64,000 nt of DNA from Zasmidium citrigriseum (lineage: Eukaryota > Ascomycota > Dothideomycetes > Mycosphaerellales > Mycosphaerellaceae). Below are positions 20,747-31,254 of this stretch, piece after piece; the stretch's first letter is position 1; every line of letters starts with the position of its first letter. Under the pieces are notes generated by a model. The model was not told the DNA's origin and did no database searches. It saw only the letters and a program-made list of their open reading frames with translations. Both the position numbers and the translations under genes were made by a program. The stretch spans positions 682,001-746,000 of the forward strand of contig NHNW01000015.1 of assembly GCA_002786025.1 (NCBI GenBank). Reading direction: 5' to 3'.

Positions 20747-21838
20747 ATGTCGTCCTCTTCATACAAAGGCCCCGGCCGGATAGGGAATCCAGACATGGAT
20801 CTTCAGCACGACCCTCGAGTACGCCCAGATCTCCTTGCGGCTCTCGTTCCAATGGGATTAGCTGCCAACTCAAGCATGCCATGGCCGCACAGTTACGAAG
20901 ATCACGAAAAAATATGCAAAGTCAGCGAGGAGGGTTTCAGTGCAGTCTACGAAAGTATGCCAAACGACTTGCCCGGCGATGCATCCGAGGCTGAAGTTGA
21001 AACGAAAGAGATTTCCATCGACAGCTTCGACGGAAGCAAGATCAAGCTATACGTCTACCGGGGCAAGGATTCTGGCGATAAAGCTCTGCCGGCTGTGGTG
21101 TACCTTCACGGAGGAGGGATGGTGATCATGAGCACGACCGCAAAGCCTCATCTTCGATGGCTCAAGTCCTTGGCTCTGAAAGGAGTCGTCGCCATCGGTG
21201 TGGATTTCCGCAATGCGTTCCAAGCTGACGGAAAGCACATGCATTTTCCAACTGGATTGAACGACTGTGCTGCTGCGGTCAAATACGTCAACGCCCATAA
21301 GGCTGAGCTAGGGGTCAGCAATATCATCCTCGAGGGCGAGAGTGGAGGCGCCAACGGGTCACTGGCCACAGCAATCAAAGCCAACCGTGAAGGGTGGATT
21401 GATGCCATTGCCGGAGTGTACGGCTACGTGCCCTACATATCAGGGGCACATGCCTGGCCGGAGGGAAAAAAGCTCAAGGAACTGCCCAGTCTTGTTGAGA
21501 ACGACGGATACTTCTTGAATGCACCAGCGATGGATGGTATGGCTTCATTCTACGCACCGAAGTCAGAGGACAAGCAAAATCCATTGGCCTGGCCGTACTT
21601 TGCTTCTGAGGAAGATCTTAAGGGATTGCCGCCTCATCTTCTGGTTATGGATGAGCTGGATCCACTGCGTGACGAAGGCATGGCGTATTATCGCAAGCTG
21701 CTTGCGGCGGGTGTTCGAGCGACAGCGGACGTGAATCTAGGAATCGTTCATGGCTCTGCTTTGATTTTCCGAAAAGCAATGCCAGATGTGTACGAGAAGA
21801 CAGTCGAGCGCATTGCGGCTTTTGCGAAAGCTGTGTAG
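20747..21838 (+). CDS. HSL-type alpha/beta hydrolase (Abhydrolase_3)
   Basis: A 363-aa single-exon serine esterase/lipase-type hydrolase. The oxyanion motif is AVVYLHGGGMVIMS (about residue 122). The nucleophile elbow is ILEGESGGANGSLA (GESGG, about 200). The acid is probably in LLVMDELDPLRDEG, and the catalytic His is in NLGIVHGSALIF near the C-terminus. The order and spacing fit the hormone-sensitive-lipase branch. There is no signal peptide, so it is likely intracellular. The divergent dioxygenase neighbour suggests joint handling of a small ester or lactone (inference). The start at 20747 is the first ATG of the frame. Confidence 0.88.
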   Translation: MSSSSYKGPGRIGNPDMDLQHDPRVRPDLLAALVPMGLAANSSMPWPHSYEDHEKICKVSEEGFSAVYESMPNDLPGDASEAEVETKEISIDSFDGSKIKLYVYRGKDSGDKALPAVVYLHGGGMVIMSTTAKPHLRWLKSLALKGVVAIGVDFRNAFQADGKHMHFPTGLNDCAAAVKYVNAHKAELGVSNIILEGESGGANGSLATAIKANREGWIDAIAGVYGYVPYISGAHAWPEGKKLKELPSLVENDGYFLNAPAMDGMASFYAPKSEDKQNPLAWPYFASEEDLKGLPPHLLVMDELDPLRDEGMAYYRKLLAAGVRATADVNLGIVHGSALIFRKAMPDVYEKTVERIAAFAKAV

Positions 21839-21888
21839 ACTGTAAGCCTACTCCAAATACAGAACATACGCTGAATTACTTCAACAAG

Positions 21889-22656
21889 TCAGGCTGTAAT
21901 CTCGGTCCCAAATAAATCTTTATCAAACAAGAACCCCCATTTGGTTTTGAAAGACTCTTCGATACTCCAGGCGCTCGGATCCCAACTCGCACCACCCGCC
22001 TCCAAAGTGAAGCTCGCGCCGTTGAAGATATCGTTCAAGAACTCCTCGGGATCGATCAGACCCAGCATCATGATAAAGTTCTCCCTCATCTTCGGGAACG
22101 GGAAGCGATCGATCCACAAGGGGTGAATCGTCATGAGCTGTACGGCAGTAGGTCGCAAAGGTTCTGGAACGTCTGGTCCCGCTGGTGATGACAGCCCGGG
22201 GATGCAGTTGCTGCAGACAAGGCCGAGATAGGTATTACCATTTTTGTAGAGGGCCGAGTAGACATTCAGAGGGATTGGCATCATGGGCAGCGCTTCCGAG
22301 TTGTTGGTGTTGGTCATTCCGGCGATGAAGGCGGGAAAGATGCCATCTTCGCCGAGTTTGATTTGTTCTTTTCGAACTACGGATTGAGACGCCGGGGGGA
22401 CATTCTGATTCTTGGCCTGGGCGAGTCGTTTCCCTGGCATTATATTAGTGATTTCACTCCTTGTGTTGGACATACACTTACGCCTCGCCCGTTGTGCCAG
22501 TCGATCCTGGATTTGCTTTCGCTTTTTGGGGTCTGTGACACCCATCCAGCAATCTTCGGCTTTGCACATTCTGTTCTTTTTGTAATTCGTTTGTTCTTTG
22601 GCGAGTAAGAGGGCGGACGAGTAGTCGGGACGGGGACGTCCAGCTATCGAAGTCAT
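21889..22656 (-). CDS. bZIP-like transcription factor with DUF3425 domain
   Basis: Exons 22482..22656 and 21889..22433 (48-nt intron), 239 aa. The splice completes a basic region, DPKKRKQIQDRLAQRARRKR, which resembles the fungal bZIP/AP-1 basic motif. No leucine zipper heptads follow, as is common in this fungal group. Residues about 100-225 match DUF3425: YLGLVCSNCIPGL, then IHPLWIDRFPFPKMRENFIM and a Trp-containing end (GFLFDKDLFG). It converges tail to tail with the hydrolase (about 50 bp apart). A regulatory role in the neighbourhood is plausible. Confidence 0.8.
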   Translation of the reverse strand: MTSIAGRPRPDYSSALLLAKEQTNYKKNRMCKAEDCWMGVTDPKKRKQIQDRLAQRARRKCMSNTRSEITNIMPGKRLAQAKNQNVPPASQSVVRKEQIKLGEDGIFPAFIAGMTNTNNSEALPMMPIPLNVYSALYKNGNTYLGLVCSNCIPGLSSPAGPDVPEPLRPTAVQLMTIHPLWIDRFPFPKMRENFIMMLGLIDPEEFLNDIFNGASFTLEAGGASWDPSAWSIEESFKTKWGFLFDKDLFGTEITA

Positions 22657-23299
22657 TATTAATCAAGCCCGGCTTGCTGTCATGCAGGAGCTGAAGGATG
22701 GATAAGCGTTGCTTAGTCGCGCTTCACAACAGGTGCACGCCGTGAAGTGCAAGTGCTCTGCCAACTCTGCTGGCCTCAAACACAACCTCTGCTTTTGAGA
22801 CTGCTGTCGTGAACGATTCTGTAAAGAATTCAATGTCTGACGCTCCAAGCCCTGTGGTCGCCCAGGACAACCCTGGGAAAGTAAGGCTTCCGGGGACATC
22901 ACTATCCGGAATCTTTCTGACCATGCTTCAGTACATGTGTCTTTGCAAATCTGCATCCTACCTGACTTGCCTCGATAAGAGACCCCATAGCTCGTTGCAT
23001 GTTCCCGATGACTCAATGTTGAACGACACTCGAAACGTCGACCCGAGAGCGGCACGCCAACAGTAACGATCGAAGTGATGCAGATGCGCGTTCAATCGAT
23101 CTCTGTGTTCCTGTCTAATAAGTACGTATCCAGTACATCCCTTGAAGCCACGCTCATCAAAAAACAAACAACCTAATATCCCAATTAATGATACACCGTC
23201 ATCGCTAGATGGCAAAGGCGGTAAAAGCATTGCTGTACAGTGTGCTTCGGTCCAGACTAGACTTGCTGGCGACGCCTTCGCTTTCATCTCTTCTGGCGC
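22657..23299. other. Intergenic
   Basis: About 640 bp upstream of the bZIP gene and downstream of the secreted-protein gene, both on the minus strand. Overlapping short frames on both strands show no domain, signal peptide or splice pattern. Confidence 0.4.
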
Positions 23300-24050
23300 T
23301 TAGAGTGAGGCGGTGGCCTCCTTGAGGTCCTCCTCGAGGGTCTCGGCTGAGAAGAGCGCAGTGAGCGACTCAATGGCGGACTCAAGGACGGATACGTCGA
23401 ACTCCTTGGTGGCCTCCTCGAGCTCGGCCTGGGCCTTCTCCATGTCCAGCTCCTTCAGTGCATCCTCGAGCTCGGAGACGAGGTTGTCGATGGCGCTGGT
23501 GTCAGCAGCGGATTGAGACGAGGGACCGCTGGTCTTGGGCGCAGGGGCGGCGTTGCCGGAGAGGAGCTCGGCCGTGGACAGAGTGGTAGTGTGAGCAGAG
23601 TCGCACCAGTGGGAGTAGTCGTATTCGCCATCCTGATGGTAAGTGTCAGTACGGGGCGAGAAAGTGTGCTGCGTGAGGCTCGGAGGCAACATACGTGGGA
23701 AAGGTCACTGCAGCACACGGCAGTGATGTTCGAGAGACCGTAAGTGGTAGGGCATTCCCAGATACCAAGCAAGTCGAGAACCACGGTACCCTCAGTGGCT
23801 GCAACCACGAGTCAGTTTCGATCATCTGCAAGGCTAGCGACTAGCCTGGTGTTTGGCGCATACATGGGTTCACGTAGTATGGGTTTCCGTTCAATGCGCA
23901 GCCACCCTTGGGCGCATTGCCAGGGCAAATGAAAAGATTCGACTCGAGGATGTCCTGACGGCGCTCAAGCTGGGCATCGAATCGCTTGTTGACAGTCGCT
24001 GGAAGGGCAGACGCAGCCGCCGCAAGGGCGAGGAGAGCGGCACCGTGCAT
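23300..24050 (-). CDS. Secreted cysteine-containing protein with acidic helical tail
   Basis: Exons 23864..24050, 23695..23798 and 23300..23632, 207 aa. The N-terminus MHGAALLALAAAASALPATV is a signal peptide, followed by a possible Kex2-type KR site (ATVNKR, and LERR a little later). The mature N-terminal half has six cysteines (FICPGN, GGCALNG, WECPTT, AVCCSD, HWCDSA), which suggests disulfides. The C-terminal third is an acidic amphipathic helix (VSELEDALKELDMEKAQAEL onward). I do not recognise a family; the spacing does not fit a hydrophobin (eight Cys, two CC pairs). It is flanked by two DUF3425-type bZIP genes. It is a candidate cell-wall or effector-like protein. Confidence 0.75.
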
Positions 24051-25017
24051 TGTGAAAGGATCGAGACTGTTGGTAAGTAAACGAGTGAATTGACAGTTGG
24101 TCGTAGCAATAATCAGCGAGTAAGAAGGTATTCCTGCACAATAACAGAAGGAGTGTGTTTGACGAAGAGAGTCGCGCAAGGGAAACGCTGAGGGTAGATA
24201 CTGATGTCGCCCTGTGCAAAGGGGATGCTGACATGTGTACAGCCACCGACGAGGTCAAGCAAGCCAATCTACCTTTGCGATATCCTTCGAGGTGTAGTGC
24301 AACGGCTTGGGTGAAGTATAGAGCTCCTAGCGATGGTGATCGTCCCTGATGCCGTGATTCTTCGCCATGTCATCCGGCCGGGACTTTGGAGACCTGTCAA
24401 TCGCAAAACATCTGCGACGACGTCGAGTGAAAAATATTATCATCTTCTTCAAGAGCCGAGACATCTTTGATGTCGTGACACAGGACCGATGTGAGAAGTT
24501 TGGTTGACTGATGAGAACAGGAGTCAAAGCCATGTGATGTTGATCGACATTCACGCTGCCGGGCCGTTAGACAGGGCCTAAATTGGAACAAGTCTAACTG
24601 AATTTGATTTAGCCCCTTGTATGAGCTTGTTTTCGAGGCTAAATGTGAAACACCTCACCTCACCTCACGCCTTTCGACATCACCTCTTGATTCGTCAGAT
24701 CGTCCATCGGACATCGCCAACTTCATCCAACGCCTATCTCGAGGCTTCGGCATGGACACGGAGATTTTTGTATGATGCAGACGGCTCTTTCAGTCTGTTG
24801 AATCCGCTGCCGCGAATGCTCGTGAGCCTGACCAGCCCAGGGATGGATCCCCCACGATCAGAGCAATACGGAGTCCGATCAGGCTGAGATTACCGGTATC
24901 CTCCACACTCTCTGAAGAATCGAACTCTCAGAGCACATGCGGATCCTCCTGTAGATCCGATCCCTTGGGGGAGTTGCCGAGCCATTCCGAACGAGGTATA
25001 TATCGCTCTGCAGCACA
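24051..25017. other. Divergent intergenic region with TATA box and CGG inverted repeat
   Basis: Head-to-head spacing of 967 bp. TATATAT lies at 24997-25003, about 15 bp before the ATG at 25018. CGGATC (24940-24945) and GATCCG (24954-24959) form a short inverted repeat whose CGG triplets resemble a zinc-cluster site. CCTCA units repeat near 24652-24668. No gene is seen. Confidence 0.45.
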
Positions 25018-26051
25018 ATGTCCACTCTAGAATCACTATCTTCACGAGAGAAGAAAACACTTCGCGATCGCCGCGCTCAAGTAGCTCGGAGAGCCCGGCA
25101 AGCAGCCCATATCAAGACCCTTGAGGAACAAGTCGAACATTGTCACCGCGAGCACAAAACCCAGATCAGACACGAGGAAGAAATCGCCTCGCTGCGAGCT
25201 GCACTTAGTATTGTGACGCAGGGGTGTGAAGAGTTGCGTAGGCGTCAAGCTACAGCTGTACAGCTCCTGGCTCCTGGCCCCCAAGATCATCAGGTCTCGA
25301 ATACGCATGTCAACGGGAGTGGACCCGGTCCACGTTTTGAAACGAGAGATCATGCTCACGTTGACCACGAGTGTGGCATCGAAAGCTGGAGCCTTGTTCC
25401 AGTCCACAACCATCCCGACGACTTTGCCCTTTCAATTGCACCATGGCTCCTCTGCCCTGCAGTCATCGAACCCTTGCCCGACATCCCAAGTGCCAGCGAA
25501 CTTCTCTCAGGCTCATCAACCAATGCACTCGCGAACGCCATCTATATCGCCTTAACGTACGCCTACACGACCAAGGTTGCAGATCCAGAACGCCTGGCGA
25601 TGGGCTGGATACTGTACGTCCTCTCAAAATGGATGCTTCATCCAACACCTGAGCGTTTCGCTCGTCTCCCCCGGTTTATGCGCCCGACACCTCTACAGCG
25701 ATCATGCCCACATTCACCGCTCATCGACTTCATGATGTGGCCAAAGTTACGCGATAACATGATCAAAGTCTACTGCCGAAGCAAGGATGAGTTTACTACG
25801 GTCCTCTGGGCTATTGCGCCAGGTATCAAATATTATGGCCTAACGATGCGGCCTTGCTGGAGTCGGATCTGGACAATCTGCCAGAGCTGGTCATGCGGCC
25901 AGAATTCTTGGACACATTTATGCAGTTGGAGAACTGGACAATGACGGCCGACTTTGTCAACAGCTTCCCTGAAATTGCCGCTGGTCTTGATTGGAGGCCC
26001 GCGATAGGCGACAGCGAGCCTGCCAGTACCAAACGTCTTTATGCTCTATGA
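25018..26051 (+). CDS. bZIP-like/DUF3425 regulator with a frameshift near the 3' end
   Basis: The N-terminus (REKKTLRDRRAQVARRARQA, then AHIKTLEEQV) is a bZIP-type basic region and start of a zipper; the usual Asn of the basic region is replaced. The middle contains the DUF3425 core (SPLIDFMMWPKLRDNMIKVY). The first frame stops at 25944. From about 25842 the expected family C-terminus continues in the +2 frame (NDAALLESDLDN, then FLDTFMQLENWTMTADFVNS) to 26051. No splice pair reconciles the two, and one missing base near 25840 would. Either it is a young pseudogene, it encodes a shortened protein of 308 aa, or there is a sequence error. It is transcribed toward the MFS gene. Confidence 0.65.
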
Positions 26052-26204
26052 TTATCTACATGGATGCACTGTATGCTCTACTGTATCGTACTGCCTCGAA
26101 GATCTTCCGCAGCCTCTTGTGATCCAGCCAGACATCTATTCCAGGGGATTCACCGCCAGGACCCTTTCTACATTGATTCAGACCTTGCAATCCGGACATC
26201 CTCG

Positions 26205-27928
26205 TCAACTCGAAGGCGCTTGGAGGCGCTTCAAGAATGCCGCGGCCTCGGCGCTGTACTTGCATCGCTCCCGAATCGCCGGTCCGTATTTGTACAGGAT
26301 GAAGGGAAAGGGCACGCATGCCAACGCCAAGAAGGCTGGAATGCTGGAGGCCCAATGGATGCCAAGATTATGGTACATTTGATCGGTGAAGAGAGGAAAG
26401 GCCGCGCCAAATATGGAACGCAGCAGTGAACTGGCGGCGAGGACAGACTGCGATGTGAGAGTCAGATACTTTCTCAGGATTTCTCGCACCGATCAAGCTC
26501 AGCAGGACTTACGGCTGCATAGATGACATACGCATCGATCAAGTAATTCATCATGCTGAGAAACACGAGCACCATACCGAACCCAAAGGGCGCACTGGCT
26601 ATGATGCTCACGATCCAATGGATGGAGGGACCGTTTGTCCAAGCAAACCAGAACAGGCCTATCGGGATGAGGACTCCTCCGAGCATACACGCTGGCAAGC
26701 GGGCTTCCGGAGGAGCAAAGCCCCAGCCATTCTCCTGATACTCATCGCTGACCTTCTCGTATCGATGATTATCCCAGAAGGTATAGCCGACCGCGAAGAG
26801 CATGCCTACTAGCACGCCGAGGAATGCCAGGCCACCAATTCCCGGAGACCATCCACGAAGCTCTTGATACACGATAGGAAATGCGCCAAAGAGCATGTAC
26901 AGGGTGCCGTAGATTATGGCCATGTAAATGGACAGGATCATAACGATCGGCTCGCGGAAGAGCAGAATCCAGGGTCGGATCAGAGCGGTCGAGAAGACAT
27001 GACCGAAAGTGGTCGGGCCCTGGTCGACATCGGTGCGAGTGCGGTATACTTGGTTGGTTTTGTTGCTCAGCGCCTTTGCTCTTTCTCGGAGAATGACCGG
27101 TCCGTATGTCTCTGGTATGAAGACTGTGCCGATGAGCCACAGAGTGCCCGTGAAGATGGCCATGATGCCTTCTACCCAACGCCAGCCTGTGATGCAGGAT
27201 TAGTACCAATGCTCTTCTCGGGCTCCACATTGCCTTCAACAGGAGTACAACGCACCTATGGTTTCACCCACGAATCCTCCGACAATGGGGCCAATCACAG
27301 GTCCAAGGAATGGCGCCGCCGCGAAGATCCCCATAGCAAAACCACGCTGCTTAGCTGGGAACATATCCGCGATGACGCCCCCAGCATTCGTCAGAGGAGA
27401 GCTGCCAAACGCACCAGCGAAGAATCTGAGGATTATCAACGTCCAGATATTCTGCGAACCCGCTGCACCAGCATTGAACGCCGTAAGGGCGAGGTACGTC
27501 CCCGAGAAGAGATATTGTCGACCGAACAGCTCTGAGAGCGGCGCCCAAAGCAAGGGTCCTATCGCGAAGCCCAGCACGAAGAGCGAAAGACCTAGAGTGT
27601 ACACCTCTTGACTGCATCCAAATTCCGCGATTATAGCTTGTGCGCCGCCAGAGTAGGCGGACGAGACAAAGGACACCGCAAGCGTGGCAAAGCCCACCAA
27701 GATGGTAATGCACCACTTAGTAGAGTCGGCATAGAGCATCGGGTTGCGGGGGTCGTGCTCAATCCATGTTACAACGAAGGGGTCGGCGGCGGTACCAGAG
27801 CCGGCGTAAGGGTGGTTTTCGACAGCGGGTGTAATTCCACTTCGGTCGAGGACTTGACGCATGTACGGTATTCGTTTATGTTCGAGCTTGCCGTCCATGG
27901 ATTGCGAATCGTCCTCCTTGGGCTCCAT
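26205..27928 (-). CDS. MFS drug/proton antiporter (DHA1 type)
   Basis: A plasma-membrane exporter of the major facilitator superfamily. Exons 27256..27928, 26513..27186 and 26205..26447 (introns 69 and 65 nt), 529 aa. The soluble N-terminus of about 75 residues is followed by helix 1 ([20 protein letters not shown]). The loop after helix 2 ([20 protein letters not shown]) and the motif-C region ([20 protein letters not shown]) are typical of 12-helix drug/H+ antiporters such as Flr1 and Tpo relatives. The last exon supplies the final two helices. Joins keep all helices in frame. It closes the metabolic stretch and could export a product or toxicant (inference). Confidence 0.9.
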
Positions 27929-30058
27929 CGTTGCTATGCTGTGTCCTAGAATGGCGGGAATGGGCGCGTGTGTGTCTGCAATCGGATGCAGAGAGGGACA
28001 CAGGCCCTGGGGAGCACAAGAGATCTATATGCGGCTTGGCCATGTTGTGAATTCAGCATGAACCGGCACCGATTGTGGCGCTTGGTCATCATTTGAGCAC
28101 ATCAGTCTATTGGAAGGCTTGCTCTACGAATTGTGAAGAGCTTCGCGTGCTGTACGTTCCGACTGGTATTCCGGGCGTTCTCAGGTGCTCACTAGGAGGC
28201 GCTGTGTCAGTGCTTTGGGCCGCTACTGCCTTGAATGGAAGTGATCTGCATCAACGCGGTGTCAGCGTTCACCCTTGCCGCACAGCCGCGCAACAGACGG
28301 AATCTCTGCCATGCAAGATGCATTTGACTGTCTATTAACTCCGCTTCCTAATATCTCTCCGCGTCGATGAGAAATATGTCGATGGCTGTGCGTCCGCTTC
28401 GGCATCTGTGCGACCTGATGCGCCGCAGTCACCTCTTCACGATCGATTTTGATTCCTGGTGAGCTCGTTTTCTCAACTTACAGTGTGGTTCGACCTCACA
28501 CCCGCGTCGGTCAGACAATCACGGCAATACTGTTGAACTTGGTGATGATGCTAATAGCTCTCAGCTCTTGGTCCTCGACGAATGCTTTCGACGAACTCAC
28601 CAAGCCTATTCAACGCTTCGCGCGAAATCGTTCCCGGGTTTTCACCGTAGCGCATCAATCAAAGAGGACGTGCAACGAAACCTTATCTTTGGTCGGCTCA
28701 AGAACGACGAACATGGAGTTCCTGCTCTGCTCCATCTTGTTGCGACCGTGATCTGACTGCGTCTCGGAGACAAGCTCAACGCCCTGGACCAGGCTCCAAG
28801 CCTCTCCCTCCCAGTGGGCACGTAATACCTCCAACATGGCGCAGGGGAGATTTGTGTCAGCTACGATGAGCCCTACTTACCAGCGAAAGGCGTCCGCCAT
28901 CCAATGTCTGGCAGGTCTCGTATCATCACGGCAACATCGACATCGTCGACGGAAGGTAGACAGCAAGCGGATACATCTGGCGAAAATCAATCACAAGCCT
29001 CGGCGTGTACCACAGTAACCGATGCAAGGGTGATAAGTCCCTCTTCTGGTTGGTCGCATTCATCGAGGATCCGTACTGGCTACCGATTTCGTGGATATCT
29101 TGGAAAAAGCTGATCGAGATGACAAGGTGGCGAGTTCAGATGTGCTGCAGAACGAGAGCCACGGTCGAGAGCTACTACTCCAGGCGGAACTTTGCTACGA
29201 GAGTTGAACTTGCTTAATTCCTGAAAATATCTGGCTAAGTCCTATGCTAATATACCCAACATGGGGTGTTTGCTGCCTTTGAGACCCTTTGAGACATGCT
29301 CTGGGCAAACATTTCAACTACGAGCACGGATTTGACAGCTTCACTGCCTTAAGACAGTAAGGTGCAGTCAAAGGACAAACATACCTTGGTCCATGATCGA
29401 GTGGCTTATGCTGATGTCAACTCAGGACCAACTGTCACTCGTTGCGGTTCTTGCCGTTCACATGAGACACGGAGCAGCAATTGATCTGGTTCGCTGAACC
29501 CGTTGCGATGCTTCTTTGCTCCACGTAATTGGCCCAGAAAGCAATGGCAGAAAGCCTCTTCCAAGTCCTGCAGAAGCATTTCGACTTCGACAAGTGGGAT
29601 CAAACACTATGCCGCTGATACCGTAGCGGCTTGACGACCCAGCAATTGCAAAGACACAACTGCAAGATTGGCTTTACGTCGATCTTTGGGTCGATCAATT
29701 CCCTCTCAGAGGCAGTGTATCATCCAGAGATGGCATAGCGTCCATGCGCTTCGAGAGCCTGACCGTCCCGTACAGCAGACGACCTCAACTTATTTGCAGC
29801 AATGCCTCTCGAAAATTGCACGGTGAGGACGTCAGTATGCAGACTTAGGCGCATGTTGACCCACGCACAAGACCTCGATTTTCTCTATGGATCCGATGAG
29901 GTATTCATGCACCATTTGCGGGCAAAGCAGAGCTTTCAGCACAGAGCTTCTGTCTGGCGTGGGATAGACGTATATAAACGTCTTTCCGACCGCTCGGCAT
30001 CGACGTACAGAGCCGTATTTTCCATTCAAACAAACTCTCAGTACTACATCTCCCAGTC
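27929..30058. other. Gene-poor interval
   Basis: About 2.1 kb. The MFS promoter lies at its left end and the small secreted-protein promoter at its right. A frame at about 28505-28756 reads smoothly (QLLVLDECFRRTHQAY) but has no start, partner exon or recognised family; I leave it uncalled. No transposon ends or tandem repeats were found. Confidence 0.4.
29971..29978 (+). promoter_or_regulatory. TATA box of the small secreted-protein gene
   Basis: A perfect TATATAAA 81 bp before the ATG at 30059, followed by a CAAACAAACTCTCA-type leader. This spacing suits a strong inducible fungal promoter. Confidence 0.6.
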
Positions 30059-30469
30059 ATGGCACCACCCAATAAGATCATTGGTCTTCTAGCTCTGCTT
30101 GGAGGCGTCCAAGCGGCATCCGTATACTTCTGCGGCGCCGAAGAATACTGTTACTCCTGCTCAGGCCTCTGTAACGCCGAATTCGAAGGTATATGACAGC
30201 TCCACTTCGAAAACGTATGCCCCTCACTGACCAGGCCGTGAAAGGGATCTTGCTTAACAGGAATGCCCTCTTGTCAGAGTGGACTTTTGATGGAGCCAAT
30301 GTGGTGGACAGGGGACCCATCAAGTGCTGCCCGCGACAACTAGTACGTGAGAATTTTCCAACAGCGTTGATTGACTGGGAAGCTAATCGAAGGTATTTAG
30401 AATCAAGGCGAGACTATCGAAGAGGAGGAGTGCGGCCGATCGATCGGTGCTACGGTGCCCACCATGTAA
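30059..30469 (+). CDS. Small secreted cysteine-rich protein (effector-like), three exons
   Basis: A 98-aa protein visible only after splicing: exons 30059..30188, 30245..30342 and 30401..30469. Introns are 56 and 58 nt, with CTGAC and CTAAT branch points and in-frame joins. Residues 1-20 (MAPPNKIIGLLALLGGVQAA) form a signal peptide. The mature part has seven cysteines: four close together in YFCGAEEYCYSCSGLCN, a CC pair in GPIKCCPRQL and one in EEEECGRS. I do not recognise the family. Size, secretion, Cys content, the strong TATA box and the gene-poor setting match what is often called an effector candidate; function is unknown. No single frame longer than 50 codons shows this gene. Confidence 0.7.
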
Positions 30470-31254
30470 CATTGTACTCGCATCAGGTTGCAATTCAATG
30501 GATGCAGACATCAGAGCGATTCAACCCTGGTTCTCTATCATAAGATACTTAATAGTCTCAACTCTGCCTTACACCAAGGTACCTAAGAGAGTAGAGAACC
30601 AACGGCCACTACTTCAAATCACGGTTTCACAATCGGATGCAACGGCCTTCTGTAACAGACTCTGTTACGATGCGAGGAGGCTGTCTTCACTGATTACTAG
30701 GGCTCCTCGTGGTCGTATTCTGTCCAAATGCTCCATAGGCCTGGAAAAAGTCAGTTCAGTTGTCTCGTACCGCCACTTGCCCTTGAATCTTGGTTCTATA
30801 GACACCTGCGATGAGTCGATTATTGAAAGTCTTCAAACGGATGTCTATCCTCTGAAGCTGCTGACTTCCCTGCCGACGATACAAGTTTCGGGATACTGGT
30901 CAATACTGCCTTGCAATCGAGACCGGCTTGTAGCTAGTGGTGGTTCGAGGCGCACGAGAGGACATACTTGATGTAGCCTGGAAAGACGCACAAGATCATG
31001 ATGAGGAAGCTTCGGGCCATCAGTAATATCTCCGCTATCTGACTAGACTCAAAGTCGACTGATAGCAACACAGGGGCTTTCATTATGACATTAGGTCGAG
31101 AGATCATCACCTCCCAGCGAGCTGTTCGTTGACTTGCCAATGCCGTAGAAGTTCGGGTCCATTACCCACATGAAGCAACTGTCCACTGCCCACATTCCTT
31201 GGCTTCTCAAGCCATCAATGAAAGGACTGTTCATCTAGTCAGCACATCGGTACC
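30470..31254. other. Intergenic, convergent 3' regions
   Basis: About 785 bp. Frames such as 30447-30971 overlap the preceding gene and lack a family. No gene or repeat is seen. Confidence 0.4.

Noticed and set aside
8221..27928. A complete secondary-metabolite biosynthetic cluster
   Set aside because: No PKS, NRPS, terpene cyclase, DMATS or RiPP precursor was found in the stretch.
28505..28756. Smooth open frame (QLLVLDECFRRTHQAYSTLR) in the gene-poor interval
   Set aside because: No start codon, partner exon, signal or family; too weak to call a gene.
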